From Aromatoleum anaerobium (GTDB taxonomy: Bacteria; Pseudomonadota; Gammaproteobacteria; Burkholderiales; Rhodocyclaceae), in the NCBI RefSeq assembly GCF_012910705.2, contig NZ_WTVG02000040.1, forward strand, positions 930,001 through 994,000: DNA of 64,000 nt, written 5' to 3'. The translations under genes and the position numbers were made by a program. A model generated the notes under the pieces. The model was not told the DNA's origin. It saw nothing but the letters and a program-made list of their open reading frames with translations, and did no database searches. Shown in pieces: positions 35,200 through 45,110 of this stretch. Positions within the stretch are counted from its first letter, which is position 1. The number at the start of each line of letters is the position of its first letter.

Positions 35200-35240
35200 G
35201 GCGCCAAAGGGCGCCAAAGTTTAGGGCTTGGCTTGGCGCC
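35200..35240. repeat. GGCGCCAAAG repeats upstream of rpsU
   Basis: Two perfect tandem 10-mers GGCGCCAAAG at 35200-35219 and an inverted copy CTTGGCGCC at 35232-35240, the last overlapping the -35/spacer of the rpsU promoter. The arrangement looks like an operator or an extended hairpin. Confidence 0.7.
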
Positions 35241-35256
35241 TGCCAGTCGTTATAAT
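35228..35256 (+). promoter_or_regulatory. Sigma-70 promoter of rpsU
   Basis: TTGGCT (35228-35233), 17-base spacer, and a perfect TATAAT (35251-35256), 41 bases before the rpsU ATG. Confidence 0.8.
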
Positions 35257-35296
35257 CCGCGTTTTTCCGCCTACAAGACACACAAGGACGTTCGCA

Positions 35297-35509
35297 ATGC
35301 CGGGTATTCGCGTCAAGGAAAACGAGCCGTTTGAAGTCGCCATTCGCCGCTTCAAGCGCACCATCGAAAAAACCGGTTTGCTGACTGAGCTTCGCGCCCG
35401 CGAGTTCTACGAAAAGCCTACCGCGGAACGCAAGCGCAAGTCGGCCGCCGCGGTCAAGCGCAACCACAAGCGCCTGCGCAGCCAGACCCTGCCGCCGAAG
35501 CTGTACTGA
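35297..35509 (+). CDS. rpsU: 30S ribosomal protein S21
   Basis: A 70-aa basic ribosomal protein. [20 protein letters not shown] and [20 protein letters not shown] are the family sequence; the tail is Lys/Arg-rich. It is the first gene of the macromolecular synthesis cluster rpsU-yqeY-dnaG-rpoD. The ATG at 35297 is the conserved start; the open frame upstream crosses the promoter. Confidence 0.97.
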
Positions 35510-35535
35510 TCCGTCCCCGGTTCAGCCGGCCGGCA

Positions 35536-35580
35536 CCACGCCGGGCGCGAGTCATCGGATTCGCGCCCGGCGTGGCTTTT
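35536..35580 (+). terminator. Intrinsic terminator/attenuator after rpsU
   Basis: An 18-bp GC-rich stem (35536-35553 with 35558-35575, one G-T pair) and four-base loop followed by CTTTT. It lies between rpsU and yqeY, where it would lower expression of dnaG and rpoD relative to rpsU, as known for this cluster in E. coli. Confidence 0.85.
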
Positions 35581-35603
35581 GCATTTTCGAGCTGGAGTAC
35601 ATC

Positions 35604-36050
35604 ATGTCTCTCAAGGAACGCATCCAGGACGACATGAAGACGGCGCTGCGCGCGAAGGATAGCGCACGTCTGTCCGCAGTCCGTCTGCTGCTCGCTGCGG
35701 TCAAGCAGCGCGAGATCGACGAGCGGGTCGAACTGGACGATGCCGCGATCACCGCCACCGTCGAAAAACTGGTCAAGCAACGGCGCGACGCAGCCAGCCA
35801 GTACGAAGCCGCAAATCGGCCGGAACTGGCTGCCGGCGAACGCTTCGAGATCGAGGTGCTGTCAGCCTATCTTCCCGAGCCGCTGTCCGACGCCGAACTC
35901 GACGAGGCGATTGCCGCCGCCGTCGGCGAATCCGGCGCCACGGGTCCTGCGGACATGGGACGCGTCATGGCGCTGCTGAAGCCACGCCTGGCGGGCCGTG
36001 CCGACATGACCGAAGCGTCGCGCCGCGTGCGCGCGAGGCTGTCGAGCTGA
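35604..36050 (+). CDS. yqeY: GatB/YqeY-domain protein
   Basis: A 148-aa helical protein. MSLKERIQDDMKTALRAKDS, RLSAVRLLLAAVKQREIDER and the C-terminal LKPRLAGRADMTEASRRVRA are the YqeY family sequence, related to the tail domain of GatB amidotransferase. It may bind tRNA, but its role is not settled. Position between rpsU and dnaG is conserved in many bacteria. Confidence 0.93.
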   Translation: MSLKERIQDDMKTALRAKDSARLSAVRLLLAAVKQREIDERVELDDAAITATVEKLVKQRRDAASQYEAANRPELAAGERFEIEVLSAYLPEPLSDAELDEAIAAAVGESGATGPADMGRVMALLKPRLAGRADMTEASRRVRARLSS

Positions 36051-36087
36051 TTGCCTGCCGCCTCGGCGGACGGGTAGGCGCCCGGCC

Positions 36088-37917
36088 ATGATTCCGCAGT
36101 CGTTCATTCAGGATCTGCTCGCCCGGGTCGACATCGTCGACGTCATCGAGCGCCACCTGCCGCTGAAAAAAGGCGGCGCCAACTACTTCGCCTGCTGCCC
36201 GTTCCACGGCGAGAAGTCGCCGTCGTTTTCAGTCAGCCCGACCAAGCAGTTCTACCACTGCTTCGGCTGCGGCGCCCATGGCAGTGCAGTCGGGTTCCTG
36301 ATGGAATACAGCGGGCTGCCGTTTGTCGAGGCAGTCAAGGAATTGGCCGCCCAGGCAGGCCTGCAGGTCCCGCAGGAACGCGGCCCGAATTCCCGCAACG
36401 ACACGAACCCCGCTCACGCAGCGCTGATCGAGGCGATGACTGTCGCCGCGCGGCACTACCGCGACCAGCTCAGGCAGGCGCCCGCGGCGATCGACTACCT
36501 CAAAAGACGCGGCGTCAGCGGTGAAATCGCCGCGCGCTTCGGCATCGGCTATGCTCCCGACGACTGGCAGGGCTTGCGCAACAGCTTCCCGGACTACGAC
36601 GCCAAGACGCTGCTCGAAGCCGGACTCGTGATCGAGAATGAAGCCGGACGACGCTACGACCGCTTTCGCAACCGGATCATGTTCCCGATCCAGGACCGGC
36701 GCGGGCGCATCATCGCGTTCGGCGGACGCGTCCTCGACAGCGGCGAACCGAAGTACCTGAACTCGCCGGAAACGCCGCTGTTCGAAAAAGGTCGCGAACT
36801 CTACGGGCTGATCCAGGCGCAGAAGTCGATCCGCGACGCCGGCCATGCGATCGTCGTCGAAGGCTACATGGACGTCGTGGCGCTCGCCCAGCACGGCATC
36901 GGCAATTCGGTCGCGACGCTCGGCACTGCGACGACGACGCACCATATCAGCGTGCTGCTGCGCCAGTCGCAACGCGTTGTGTTCTGCTTCGACGGCGACG
37001 CAGCGGGCCGCAAGGCCGCTCGACGTGCGCTCGAATCCTCGCTCGAAGCCCTGCGCGACGACGTCACCCTCGCCTTCCTGTTCCTGCCCGAGCAACACGA
37101 CCCCGACTCGTTCGTGCGCGCCCACGGCGCCGACGCGTTCCGCCAAGCCGCTGGCGCCGCGACGACGCTGACAAATTTCCTGCTGCGCGAACTGCAGACG
37201 GGCTGCGCGCTCGATACTGCAGAAGGACGCGCGCGCCTCGTTCATGAAGCGAAACCGCTCGTCACGCGGATCACGGCGCCAATGCTGCGGCTGCAGATCG
37301 TGAAGTCGATCGCCGAGGCAAGCCAGTTCAGCCAGGGCGAAATCGAGCGGGCGTATGGGCTGTCGGCAGAGGGTCGCGAATGGCCGGGCGAACGCCCCGC
37401 CGCCGGCGTTGGTCATCGCCCTGCCGCTGCCCCGTCCCCCCGATCAGGCCAGGGTATGCGTTCACGCCGCAAACCGCCTTCGGCGGTGGGCACGCTCTTG
37501 CGGCTCGTGCTCCAGCACCCCTCCCTGGCCGCGCGACTGCCGGTCGACCTCGTCCCGACACTGAACGCAGAGGGCGAAGCGCTGGTCGCAATCATCGACG
37601 CGACAAACACCGGCGATCTCGCCGCGAACGTCGGGCTCGGCGCACTGGTCGAACGCTTCCGGGAAACCCCGCACGGGGAAACGCTGGCGAAAACCGCGGG
37701 CGAACTTGTCGACGCGGAGTTCGACGATACGGTCGTCGAGATACTTTTCGAGGACACGCTGCGCAAACTGCACGCCGACGCGATCGCCCGTGAAATCGCC
37801 GGACTGACCACCCGGGAGCGCGAATCCGGCCTGTCGTCGATCGAGCGGCACCGGCTTGCAGCGCTCCTAATTGAAAAAATGAACCTCGTCAATCTCGGCA
37901 AAGTCCAAGATTTTTAG
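36088..37917 (+). CDS. dnaG: DNA primase DnaG
   Basis: A 609-aa replicative primase. The zinc ribbon is [12 protein letters not shown]...YHCFGCG (about residues 38-66). The TOPRIM core has [20 protein letters not shown] (Glu) and [20 protein letters not shown] (DxD). The C-terminal helicase-binding domain starts near residue 440 after a Pro/Arg-rich linker. It synthesises RNA primers with DnaB. Family length is normal (E. coli 581). Confidence 0.96.
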   Translation: MIPQSFIQDLLARVDIVDVIERHLPLKKGGANYFACCPFHGEKSPSFSVSPTKQFYHCFGCGAHGSAVGFLMEYSGLPFVEAVKELAAQAGLQVPQERGPNSRNDTNPAHAALIEAMTVAARHYRDQLRQAPAAIDYLKRRGVSGEIAARFGIGYAPDDWQGLRNSFPDYDAKTLLEAGLVIENEAGRRYDRFRNRIMFPIQDRRGRIIAFGGRVLDSGEPKYLNSPETPLFEKGRELYGLIQAQKSIRDAGHAIVVEGYMDVVALAQHGIGNSVATLGTATTTHHISVLLRQSQRVVFCFDGDAAGRKAARRALESSLEALRDDVTLAFLFLPEQHDPDSFVRAHGADAFRQAAGAATTLTNFLLRELQTGCALDTAEGRARLVHEAKPLVTRITAPMLRLQIVKSIAEASQFSQGEIERAYGLSAEGREWPGERPAAGVGHRPAAAPSPRSGQGMRSRRKPPSAVGTLLRLVLQHPSLAARLPVDLVPTLNAEGEALVAIIDATNTGDLAANVGLGALVERFRETPHGETLAKTAGELVDAEFDDTVVEILFEDTLRKLHADAIAREIAGLTTRERESGLSSIERHRLAALLIEKMNLVNLGKVQDF

Positions 37918-37966
37918 TATTATTGCAGGTTACCCAATTCATTTCTCGCCCGAACCAAGGAGTACC

Positions 37967-39958
<1,992 letters not shown>

Positions 39959-39969
39959 CCCCCACGCCG

Positions 39970-39995
39970 CGCCCGCCCTCATGGCGGGCGCTCCC
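39970..39995 (+). terminator. Likely rpoD terminator
   Basis: CGCCCGCC-CTCAT-GGCGGGCG is a perfect 8-bp hairpin 11 bases after the rpoD stop, followed by CTCCCCTTT. The T-run is weak. Confidence 0.5.
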
Positions 39996-40001
39996 CTTTC
40001 C

Positions 40002-40077
40002 GGGCCCATAGCTCAATGGTTAGAGCAGAGGACTCATAATCCTTTGGTTGCAGGTTCGAGTCCTGCTGGGCCCACCA
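40002..40077 (+). tRNA. tRNA-Ile2 (anticodon CAT, lysidine type)
   Basis: A 76-base cloverleaf with encoded CCA: acceptor GGGCCCA/TGGGCCC, anticodon loop CTCATAA (anticodon CAT), T-loop TTCGAGT. Overall similarity to E. coli ileX/ileY (AGGACTCATAATCC-type arm) identifies it as the AUA-reading isoleucine tRNA modified by TilS, rather than a methionine tRNA. Its 3' part, from 40032, is the attL repeat of the integrated element, so the gene is rebuilt by the element's own sequence. Confidence 0.92.
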
Positions 40078-40124
40078 TGAGAATCAAGCACTTGCGCCAA
40101 TCCTTCGGGGTTGGCGTTGTGCTT
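40032..40124. repeat. attL direct repeat
   Basis: 93 bases shared with 46690-46782; identical over the first 48 (tRNA 3' part and first two bases after CCA), then mismatches at 40080 and 40105. Bases 40125-40326 hold no recognisable gene. Confidence 0.9.
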
Positions 40125-40326
40125 CCGGGGACGGGGGACGACTGGGGGACGAATAGAAAAATCGACAGAGGGCGGCAGGGCGCAGCAGACAAACGGAAAG
40201 CCCGGCGCGCGGCCGGGTCGGGGATGGGGGCGGGTCAAAACTCCACGCGTTCAGGGGCCGTTATCGGCTGGCTCCATCGCTGCGTAGGACCGCGAAATGC
40301 GGCGGTTTTTCAACGGACCGTCTTGG

Positions 40327-40506
40327 CTACTTGGCGGGCGTGCTTTGCGTCAGATAGGCGACAATCTCCGCCGGCTTCGCGCCATTGGCCCTCAAACGCT
40401 CCAAATCGGCCAGCAGGCGGTTTTTGACGGCTTCCTCATACGCGAGCCCTTCCGCATGCGCGCGGCGGTTCAGAGCGGTTTTGATGCTTCTCGGGTAGTT
40501 GTGCAT
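40327..40506 (-). CDS. Small helical protein of the integrated element
   Basis: A 59-aa protein. MHNYPRSIKTALNRRAHAEG and YEEAVKNRLLADLERLRAN suggest a helical, Arg-rich DNA-binding or ribbon-helix type protein. An AGGAGAAC ribosome site precedes the ATG at 40506; the frame is open to 40545. It is the last gene before attL. No family is recognised with certainty. Confidence 0.55.
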   Translation of the reverse strand: MHNYPRSIKTALNRRAHAEGLAYEEAVKNRLLADLERLRANGAKPAEIVAYLTQSTPAK

Positions 40507-40574
40507 GATGATGTTCTCCTGCGCGCGCGAGCGGATGTCGCGCACGATGTTTCGGGTTAGCGATTGCTCGGCAC

Positions 40575-41162
40575 TTACCGGGCGGTTACCGGGGTTGAAA
40601 CGCCAGACTTTCGACCCGCCCCCGTCCTTTTTTGGTTAGGCATTGCACGGGAGCGGGAACCGGGCGGTTGAGTGGGGCGAAGGGCCAGACTTTCGACCCG
40701 CCCCCCGTTTGCTGATTTGAATTCGCTCGGGAGGGGGATTTTTTCCGCGCGTGAGAAACCGTGCGGTTTCCCGCCTTGAGGGGTTCCGAAGTTTCGATGC
40801 CCCCTACCCTTGTCCGGCAGGCGGCCGGGCGGTTTGCTGAAAAGGTGCAGCGCCATGGGTGAAGCGTTTTCCGACTTCCCCCGGCACCTCGAAGGGGAGA
40901 GAAAAGCCGAACTGTGCGGCTTTCTCTTCCCCCGTAAGGGGGCACAGTTGCACAGTTCGTTTTTCCCTTTTAAATCAATGACTTGCAAACTGTGCAGGGC
41001 TTCGGCACAGTTCGATTTCGGCACAGTTCCATTGTCATAAAAACGGGCCTGAAACCCGCGCCAATACTGGGAGTGTGCTTCGCTTCCAAACTGTGCAGGG
41101 CTTGGTACTGTTCCGAACAGTTCGGATTCCTGCACAGTTCGGCACAGTTCGCCGGGCGTCAT
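40575..41162 (-). CDS. Doubtful 195-aa ORF overlapping the iteron-like region
   Basis: Its ATG overlaps the stop of the primase gene (ATGA), which argues for translation. But the product is low in complexity, rich in Ser/Pro/Arg/Lys, has no recognised domain, and is full of the repeated motif. Two copies of GCCAGACTTTCGACCCGCC lie near its 3' end (40602-40620 and 40684-40702). It may be non-coding origin DNA with a chance open frame. Confidence 0.3.
   Translation of the reverse strand: MTPGELCRTVQESELFGTVPSPAQFGSEAHSQYWRGFQARFYDNGTVPKSNCAEALHSLQVIDLKGKNELCNCAPLRGKRKPHSSAFLSPSRCRGKSENASPMALHLFSKPPGRLPDKGRGHRNFGTPQGGKPHGFSRAEKIPLPSEFKSANGGRVESLALRPTQPPGSRSRAMPNQKRTGAGRKSGVSTPVTAR
40909..41150. 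repeat. Cluster of nine AACTGTGC / GCACAGTT motifs (possible replication origin)
   Basis: Copies begin at 40909, 40942, 40950, 40988, 41005, 41021, 41089, 41132 and 41142, in both orientations; most are the 9-mer GCACAGTTC or its complement. A related palindrome GAACAGTTC is at 41115-41123. The cluster sits directly downstream of a primase-helicase gene, and an AT-richer stretch (TTTTTCCCTTTTAAAT) lies at about 40960-40975. Iterons beside a rep gene are typical of plasmid and satellite origins. Confidence 0.7.
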
Positions 41163-43252
41163 TCCGTCACCTCTGGCGCGACGTGTTCGGCCTCTGGCGT
41201 TGCCCCTTCCGGCGGGGTCGGTACGGCGGTTTCCGCATCAGCCGGCACGAGTCGCGCGCCTCCCCGGTAGCTCAGGCGCTTGATGTTGCCTTCGGACAGC
41301 AGCTTGCCGGCCTGTTCCTCGAACCATTGGCGCGGCTTCTCGTGGAAGCTCTCGGGCAGCTCGAAGCGGCGGCTATGCAGACCGTTGCTGCCTTGGCTCG
41401 CGGCGAAGGCTTCCCCGCGCTGCCACGCTTCCCGGATGGCGCGCAACAGGTCATTGCGCATGGCGTCGGTGTCGCCCCCGGACAGGGCGTTGTATGCCTG
41501 CGTGCGGTCGGTCAGGATGCCGCGCTCGTTACGGACGAACACGGAGCGGTCGCGCCTCGCATCCCCGCAGGCTTTCGCCACGAGCCCGAAGGCAACGCGG
41601 CCTTCCTTGAACTCGGTGCCCAGCACCTCGCACACGTTGCGGCCACCATCGGCCGGCGGCCACAGCACGTAGGCGGCTCGCGCGCTGCCGGCAATGGCTC
41701 CGCTTCCCCGGATGGCTTCCATCGCATCCAGCGCGCTCCTGATTTCCTTCGTGCTGCCCTTGGCGACGTGGTGAATCAGCACGACACAAGCGCCGGTCGC
41801 GCGGGCCAGCGCGGTTGCTTCGTTCATCAAGGGTTGCGTGGCCTGCGTCGTGTTCGTGTCGCCACTCGTCAAAGCTTGCAGCGTGTCAAGAATCACGAGG
41901 CGCACGTCCGGCAGCGCGCGGATTTCGTCGGCAAGCTCGGACCATTCGCGGGTCGCGCGGAACTCCTTCGTCATCGGGTCGGGCTCGATGATGCCGAAGT
42001 GCCCCACGTCCGGCAGGCTCAGGACATGCAGCTTGTCGGGCATGTCGTTGCCGCACAGGGCATGCAGGCGGCGGTGAATCTCGAGCTCGTCATCCTCGGC
42101 ACTCACATACACGGCGCGGCCATGCGCGGCCACCAGTGCACCGAAGGCTACCGGCGGGCACTCCCCGTCCCGGCGGCCGGCGACCTTCGCGGCCAGCTCA
42201 AGCGCGAGGAAGCTTTTCCCGACGTTCGGCGGGCTCGCCAGCAGACAGGTCACGCCAAGCGGGAAAATCCCTGTCACCAGCCAATTGACCGGCGGCGGCT
42301 CGCCTTTGAACAAGCGCGCGGCGGTGCGCTCGGCCAGCTTGAAGCGGCGCGGCTCCACGGTGTCACGCATCAGCCGGGCTACAGCCTCGCGGCCGGCCTG
42401 CTGCGCCATGTCGTTGAAGTCCGTCCCCTGGTCGCCGTCGAAGCTCGGGAATACCGTGATGGCATTCACCAGCTTGGCGGCCTCAAGGGCTTTCGTGCGG
42501 CCGGGGTTGCCCTCGGTCTTGCGGTCGTCGTCGCCGGCAATCACCAGCTTGGCGCGCGGGAATCGCTCGCGCACGTCGCAGGCCACCGGGCGAAGGTTTC
42601 CGGCGGTGAAGGTCACGCATACCGGCCAGCCGGTCGCCTCGCGGAGACTCGCGCCAGTCGCGTAGCCCTCGCACAGCACCAGCGGGCCGGCGTCGGTCGG
42701 TTCGCCAAGCCAGCAGCGGCCGCCGGTCATCTTTCCGCCGGGCATGAACCGCTTTTCCCCGGTCGGGCTCACGCTCTGCACGCTCTGAACATTGCCGTCG
42801 TTGTCGAATACCGGAATGACGAGCGAACCGTTGCGCTCACGGGCGATATGCGGGCCGATTCCCTTCGTGGATAGGTAGGGGTGCCCTTTCGCCTGTTCGG
42901 CCGCCTGAAGCGTTGCAGCGGCCTTGCTGGCGGCCTGTCGGTAGCCTTCCTCGCGCTCGGCTTCGGCTTCCTTGCGGATGCGCTCGGCATTGGCGCGGAT
43001 GCGGGCCAGTTCGGCGGCATCGGGAGCGGGGCCGTCCTTCTCGCGCTGCCACGTCCAAGCGGTTCCGTCGCGCCAGCTTCCGAATACCGCGCCGTCTTGG
43101 TCAGGGAATACGCGCAGCCAGCCGGCGGCATCGTCCTTGCGGCCATTGGTCGAGAATCGCGCAAGGCGGCCGGGCTCGGGCTCGCGCTCGGGGAACGGCA
43201 GGCCGGCGCGCTCGAAGGCGTCGGGCAGGGTCGGGGCGAATACCAAATTCAT
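41159..43252 (-). CDS. TOPRIM primase / RepA-type helicase
   Basis: A 697-aa two-domain replication protein. The N-terminal half has a DUF927/primase-like region and a TOPRIM domain (LVLCEGYATGASLREATG, about residue 220; LVIAGDDDRKTEGNPGRTKA, about 265). The C-terminal half is a RecA-like hexameric helicase with Walker A LLASPPNVGKSFLALELAAK, Walker B VRLVILDTLQALTSG and CVVLIHHVAKG, as in plasmid RSF1010 RepA. The ATG at 43252 overlaps the preceding small ORF. It would prime and unwind DNA at the element's own origin. Confidence 0.88.
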   Translation of the reverse strand: MNLVFAPTLPDAFERAGLPFPEREPEPGRLARFSTNGRKDDAAGWLRVFPDQDGAVFGSWRDGTAWTWQREKDGPAPDAAELARIRANAERIRKEAEAEREEGYRQAASKAAATLQAAEQAKGHPYLSTKGIGPHIARERNGSLVIPVFDNDGNVQSVQSVSPTGEKRFMPGGKMTGGRCWLGEPTDAGPLVLCEGYATGASLREATGWPVCVTFTAGNLRPVACDVRERFPRAKLVIAGDDDRKTEGNPGRTKALEAAKLVNAITVFPSFDGDQGTDFNDMAQQAGREAVARLMRDTVEPRRFKLAERTAARLFKGEPPPVNWLVTGIFPLGVTCLLASPPNVGKSFLALELAAKVAGRRDGECPPVAFGALVAAHGRAVYVSAEDDELEIHRRLHALCGNDMPDKLHVLSLPDVGHFGIIEPDPMTKEFRATREWSELADEIRALPDVRLVILDTLQALTSGDTNTTQATQPLMNEATALARATGACVVLIHHVAKGSTKEIRSALDAMEAIRGSGAIAGSARAAYVLWPPADGGRNVCEVLGTEFKEGRVAFGLVAKACGDARRDRSVFVRNERGILTDRTQAYNALSGGDTDAMRNDLLRAIREAWQRGEAFAASQGSNGLHSRRFELPESFHEKPRQWFEEQAGKLLSEGNIKRLSYRGGARLVPADAETAVPTPPEGATPEAEHVAPEVTE

Positions 43253-43419
43253 GCGCGCTTCCCTCCCATCGGAATAGCGTCCGTCGCCAGCCGGAACCGG
43301 GACAGCACAACGTCCTTCGTGACCGGCATGTGAAGGCGAACTTCCTTCTGCTTCTGCTCGAACTTGCACAGCCAGATGCGGGCTACCGGCGGGCGAACAG
43401 GATTCAGCGGCGCGCGCAT
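43249..43419 (-). CDS. Small basic protein upstream of the primase
   Basis: A 56-aa ORF: MRAPLNPVRPPVARIWLCKF then EQKQKEVRLHMPVTKDVVLS. The stop overlaps the primase start (ATGA), and a GGAGGTAG ribosome site precedes its ATG, so it is very likely translated. No family is recognised; the basic residues allow a nucleic-acid role. Confidence 0.6.
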   Translation of the reverse strand: MRAPLNPVRPPVARIWLCKFEQKQKEVRLHMPVTKDVVLSRFRLATDAIPMGGKRA

Positions 43420-43523
43420 CGGCTACCTCCGTCCAGAAGCGCCAGCACGCGCAGCAGGCTCAGGCCGGACAGCCAGCCGTTGAACCATGCGCGAATTGCG
43501 GCGTTGCGGATGGCGTTACGCAT
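43404..43523 (-). CDS. Tiny ORF (39 aa) in the element operon
   Basis: MRNAIRNAAIRAWFNGWLSG followed by LSLLRVLALLDGG. It overlaps the gene before it by 8 bases and the next by 16 bases. A weak amphipathic helix is visible. It may be a leader for coupled translation rather than a functional protein. Confidence 0.4.
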   Translation of the reverse strand: MRNAIRNAAIRAWFNGWLSGLSLLRVLALLDGGSRCARR

Positions 43524-43860
43524 AGCGACCACCTCGCAGGTGCATCCAGCGGCTCACCTTGCGGCGGTCGGCTCCGGTCAGGTGATAGACGCCGGGGCGG
43601 CAGGGGTGGCCGTCGCGGTCGATAGCCGACACGCGCTCACAGGGCACGTCGAGGCCACGGCGGCGCAGTTCGGCCACCAGTTCCGGCGCATTGCTGCATC
43701 CGGCGCGGGCGTCGAGTTCTTCGCGCTTGGCGGGGCGTTGCAGCAGCAGCGCGAGGGCGCGAAGGTGTCGCGGGTTGTCAGTTCCCTGAAACCGGCCTGC
43801 GGTAGAATGGCGCTGTTCGACGGCGCTCGGGACTGCGGTATGGGTTCCGGGCGTTTTCAT
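43516..43860 (-). CDS. Winged-helix-like protein of unknown function
   Basis: A 114-aa protein. RHLRALALLLQRPAKREELD, AGCSNAPELVAELRRRGLDV and RVSAIDRDGHPCRPGVYHLT form a predicted winged-helix domain often found in small prophage/plasmid proteins. The ATG at 43860 is preferred over 43881, which would overlap the excisionase-like gene. It is one base downstream of that gene's stop. Confidence 0.65.
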   Translation of the reverse strand: MKTPGTHTAVPSAVEQRHSTAGRFQGTDNPRHLRALALLLQRPAKREELDARAGCSNAPELVAELRRRGLDVPCERVSAIDRDGHPCRPGVYHLTGADRRKVSRWMHLRGGRYA

Positions 43861-43861
43861 G

Positions 43862-44047
43862 TCAAACGCCCTCCACGCCACCGGTCAGCCGGGCTACTGC
43901 ATCAGCGGGCCACAGAAGGCGACCGGATGGCAATTTGAACGGCTTTATGTTCTGGAAGTGTCCGTTGCGCCAGACGGCGGTACGGATGCTGGCGGGCTTG
44001 TACCCGATGCGCTGCGCGAGTGTCGCGGTCTGAATCGTTTGCTGCAT
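43862..44047 (-). CDS. Excisionase/AlpA-like winged-helix protein
   Basis: A 61-aa protein: QTATLAQRIGYKPASIRTAV then GHFQNIKPFKLPSGRLLWPA and DAVARLTGG. This is the small MerR/AlpA-like winged-helix pattern used by excisionases and element regulators. It likely acts with the integrase at the attachment sites or as regulator of the replication genes. Repeats of TTTTCCGG lie just upstream (44094-44198). Confidence 0.7.
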   Translation of the reverse strand: MQQTIQTATLAQRIGYKPASIRTAVWRNGHFQNIKPFKLPSGRLLWPADAVARLTGGVEGV

Positions 44048-44093
44048 GGCTGTATGCCCTCGTCTATGTGATGTGACGAGAGAAAATCTCAGC

Positions 44094-44198
44094 CGGAAAA
44101 AGCAAAAGACGAACTCCGAAGAATTCGCCTCTTTTCAATCACTTGCAGCCGGAAAAGTTTTTCCGGGCTTCGTTTTCCGGGTTTTCCGGGTTTTCCGG
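44094..44198. repeat. CCGGAAAA / TTTTCCGG repeats upstream of the excisionase-like gene
   Basis: Six copies in 105 bases: CCGGAAAA at 44094 and 44149 (the latter part of CCGGAAAA-GT-TTTTCCGG, 44149-44166), then three perfect tandem 9-mers GTTTTCCGG at 44172-44198. Another TTTTCCGG lies at 46681-46688, directly beside attR. This may be an operator or recombination arm-site set. Confidence 0.75.
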
Positions 44199-45008
44199 TT
44201 ACTCGGGAACAGGCGGCTCCCATCCTCCGTTCCGCTTCGGGCTCAGAGCATGGCTCACGATGTAATCAGCCGTGATGCGCGCTCGTCTGCGAGTCACCAT
44301 CTTGTCATCGCGCCAAAGCCGGCTGGCAATCTCTGGCGCAATGCTTTCCTTCGCCGGTCGCTTGTTGTTCTCCAGCTCGCGCAGCCAGATATTGTCGGCA
44401 TGTTCACGGGCGCGCACTATCCACGGGTCGGGCGCTCCGCTCGGCTCTTGCGCGTCCTCTGCCGCAGGCGGGGCGGGGGCGGTGTCAGCCGGCGCGCCCT
44501 CGTCATCAACATACGCATCAGCCAGCGCATGCACGTCGTACACAGTCACGCGGCAGTCATCTAGCACGGTTTCAAAGTCGGGCTCGTCATCGGTCAGCCG
44601 GCCTTCGGTGAAGATGTACCAAAGGTCATCCCTAACCACGAATCCGTCGAACGTGCGCCAAGATGCGCGGCCTGTGCCGGCGAGGTGCCCGCATGCCGTA
44701 AGAGGCAAGGTCGGGATGGCGCCTTTCGGCACGGTGTTTTCGTCTGGCTGCCCTTGGTTGCAGAAGATGCCTCCGTCGTGCTTCTGCACCTTTGCGCTCG
44801 CGTGGACAATCGCCCGCAAGCGAATCTCGCCACGCGCAGCAGCGCGCAGGAAGTCCGCCACGGTCACCTCCTGCCCGGAATGCTTGCTCGCCTCTCGCGC
44901 GGCCTCGTCCAGCGTCACCGGCGGGTCTGAATGTACGATTCTGCCTCCACGCCACGGCGTGCGCGGCTCCAGCCGGTCAAACATCCGCAAAAAGTACTTG
45001 GTCGTCAT
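44199..45008 (-). CDS. Element protein of unknown function (269 aa)
   Basis: Not recognised. The sequence is soluble and acidic in the middle (DDEPDFETVLDDCRVTVYDV), with a Pro/Ala-rich linker near residues 175-190 and a C-terminal segment (WLRELENNKRPAKESIAPEI, MVTRRRARITADYIVSHAL) that looks helical and basic. The N-terminus (YFLRMFDRLEPRTPWRGGRI) is conserved-looking. It lies between the integrase and the excisionase-like gene, so may serve regulation or replication of the element. Confidence 0.6.
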   Translation of the reverse strand: MTTKYFLRMFDRLEPRTPWRGGRIVHSDPPVTLDEAAREASKHSGQEVTVADFLRAAARGEIRLRAIVHASAKVQKHDGGIFCNQGQPDENTVPKGAIPTLPLTACGHLAGTGRASWRTFDGFVVRDDLWYIFTEGRLTDDEPDFETVLDDCRVTVYDVHALADAYVDDEGAPADTAPAPPAAEDAQEPSGAPDPWIVRAREHADNIWLRELENNKRPAKESIAPEIASRLWRDDKMVTRRRARITADYIVSHALSPKRNGGWEPPVPE

Positions 45009-45103
45009 CGTTCGCGCTCCATCTCGCGCACCATCGGTAATAGGTGCCGCACCGGCCGGGCGATGGTGTCCCGGTTTTCCCTCCGTCGAGGTAGGCGCGG
45101 CAT
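45005..45103 (-). CDS. Doubtful 32-aa ORF between integrase and the unknown gene
   Basis: MPRLPRRRENRDTIARPVRH then LLPMVREMERER. Its stop overlaps the start of the 269-aa gene (ATGA) and its start is 8 bases after the integrase stop. Very Arg-rich; it may only couple translation. Confidence 0.25.
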   Translation of the reverse strand: MPRLPRRRENRDTIARPVRHLLPMVREMERER

Positions 45104-45110
45104 TGCTCGG

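Noticed and set aside
40909-41150. CRISPR array
   Set aside because: Repeats are only 8-9 bases, in both orientations and irregularly spaced; iteron-like instead.
43862-45103. Toxin-antitoxin pair in the integrated element
   Set aside because: No toxin fold is recognisable; the small winged-helix protein fits an excisionase or regulator.
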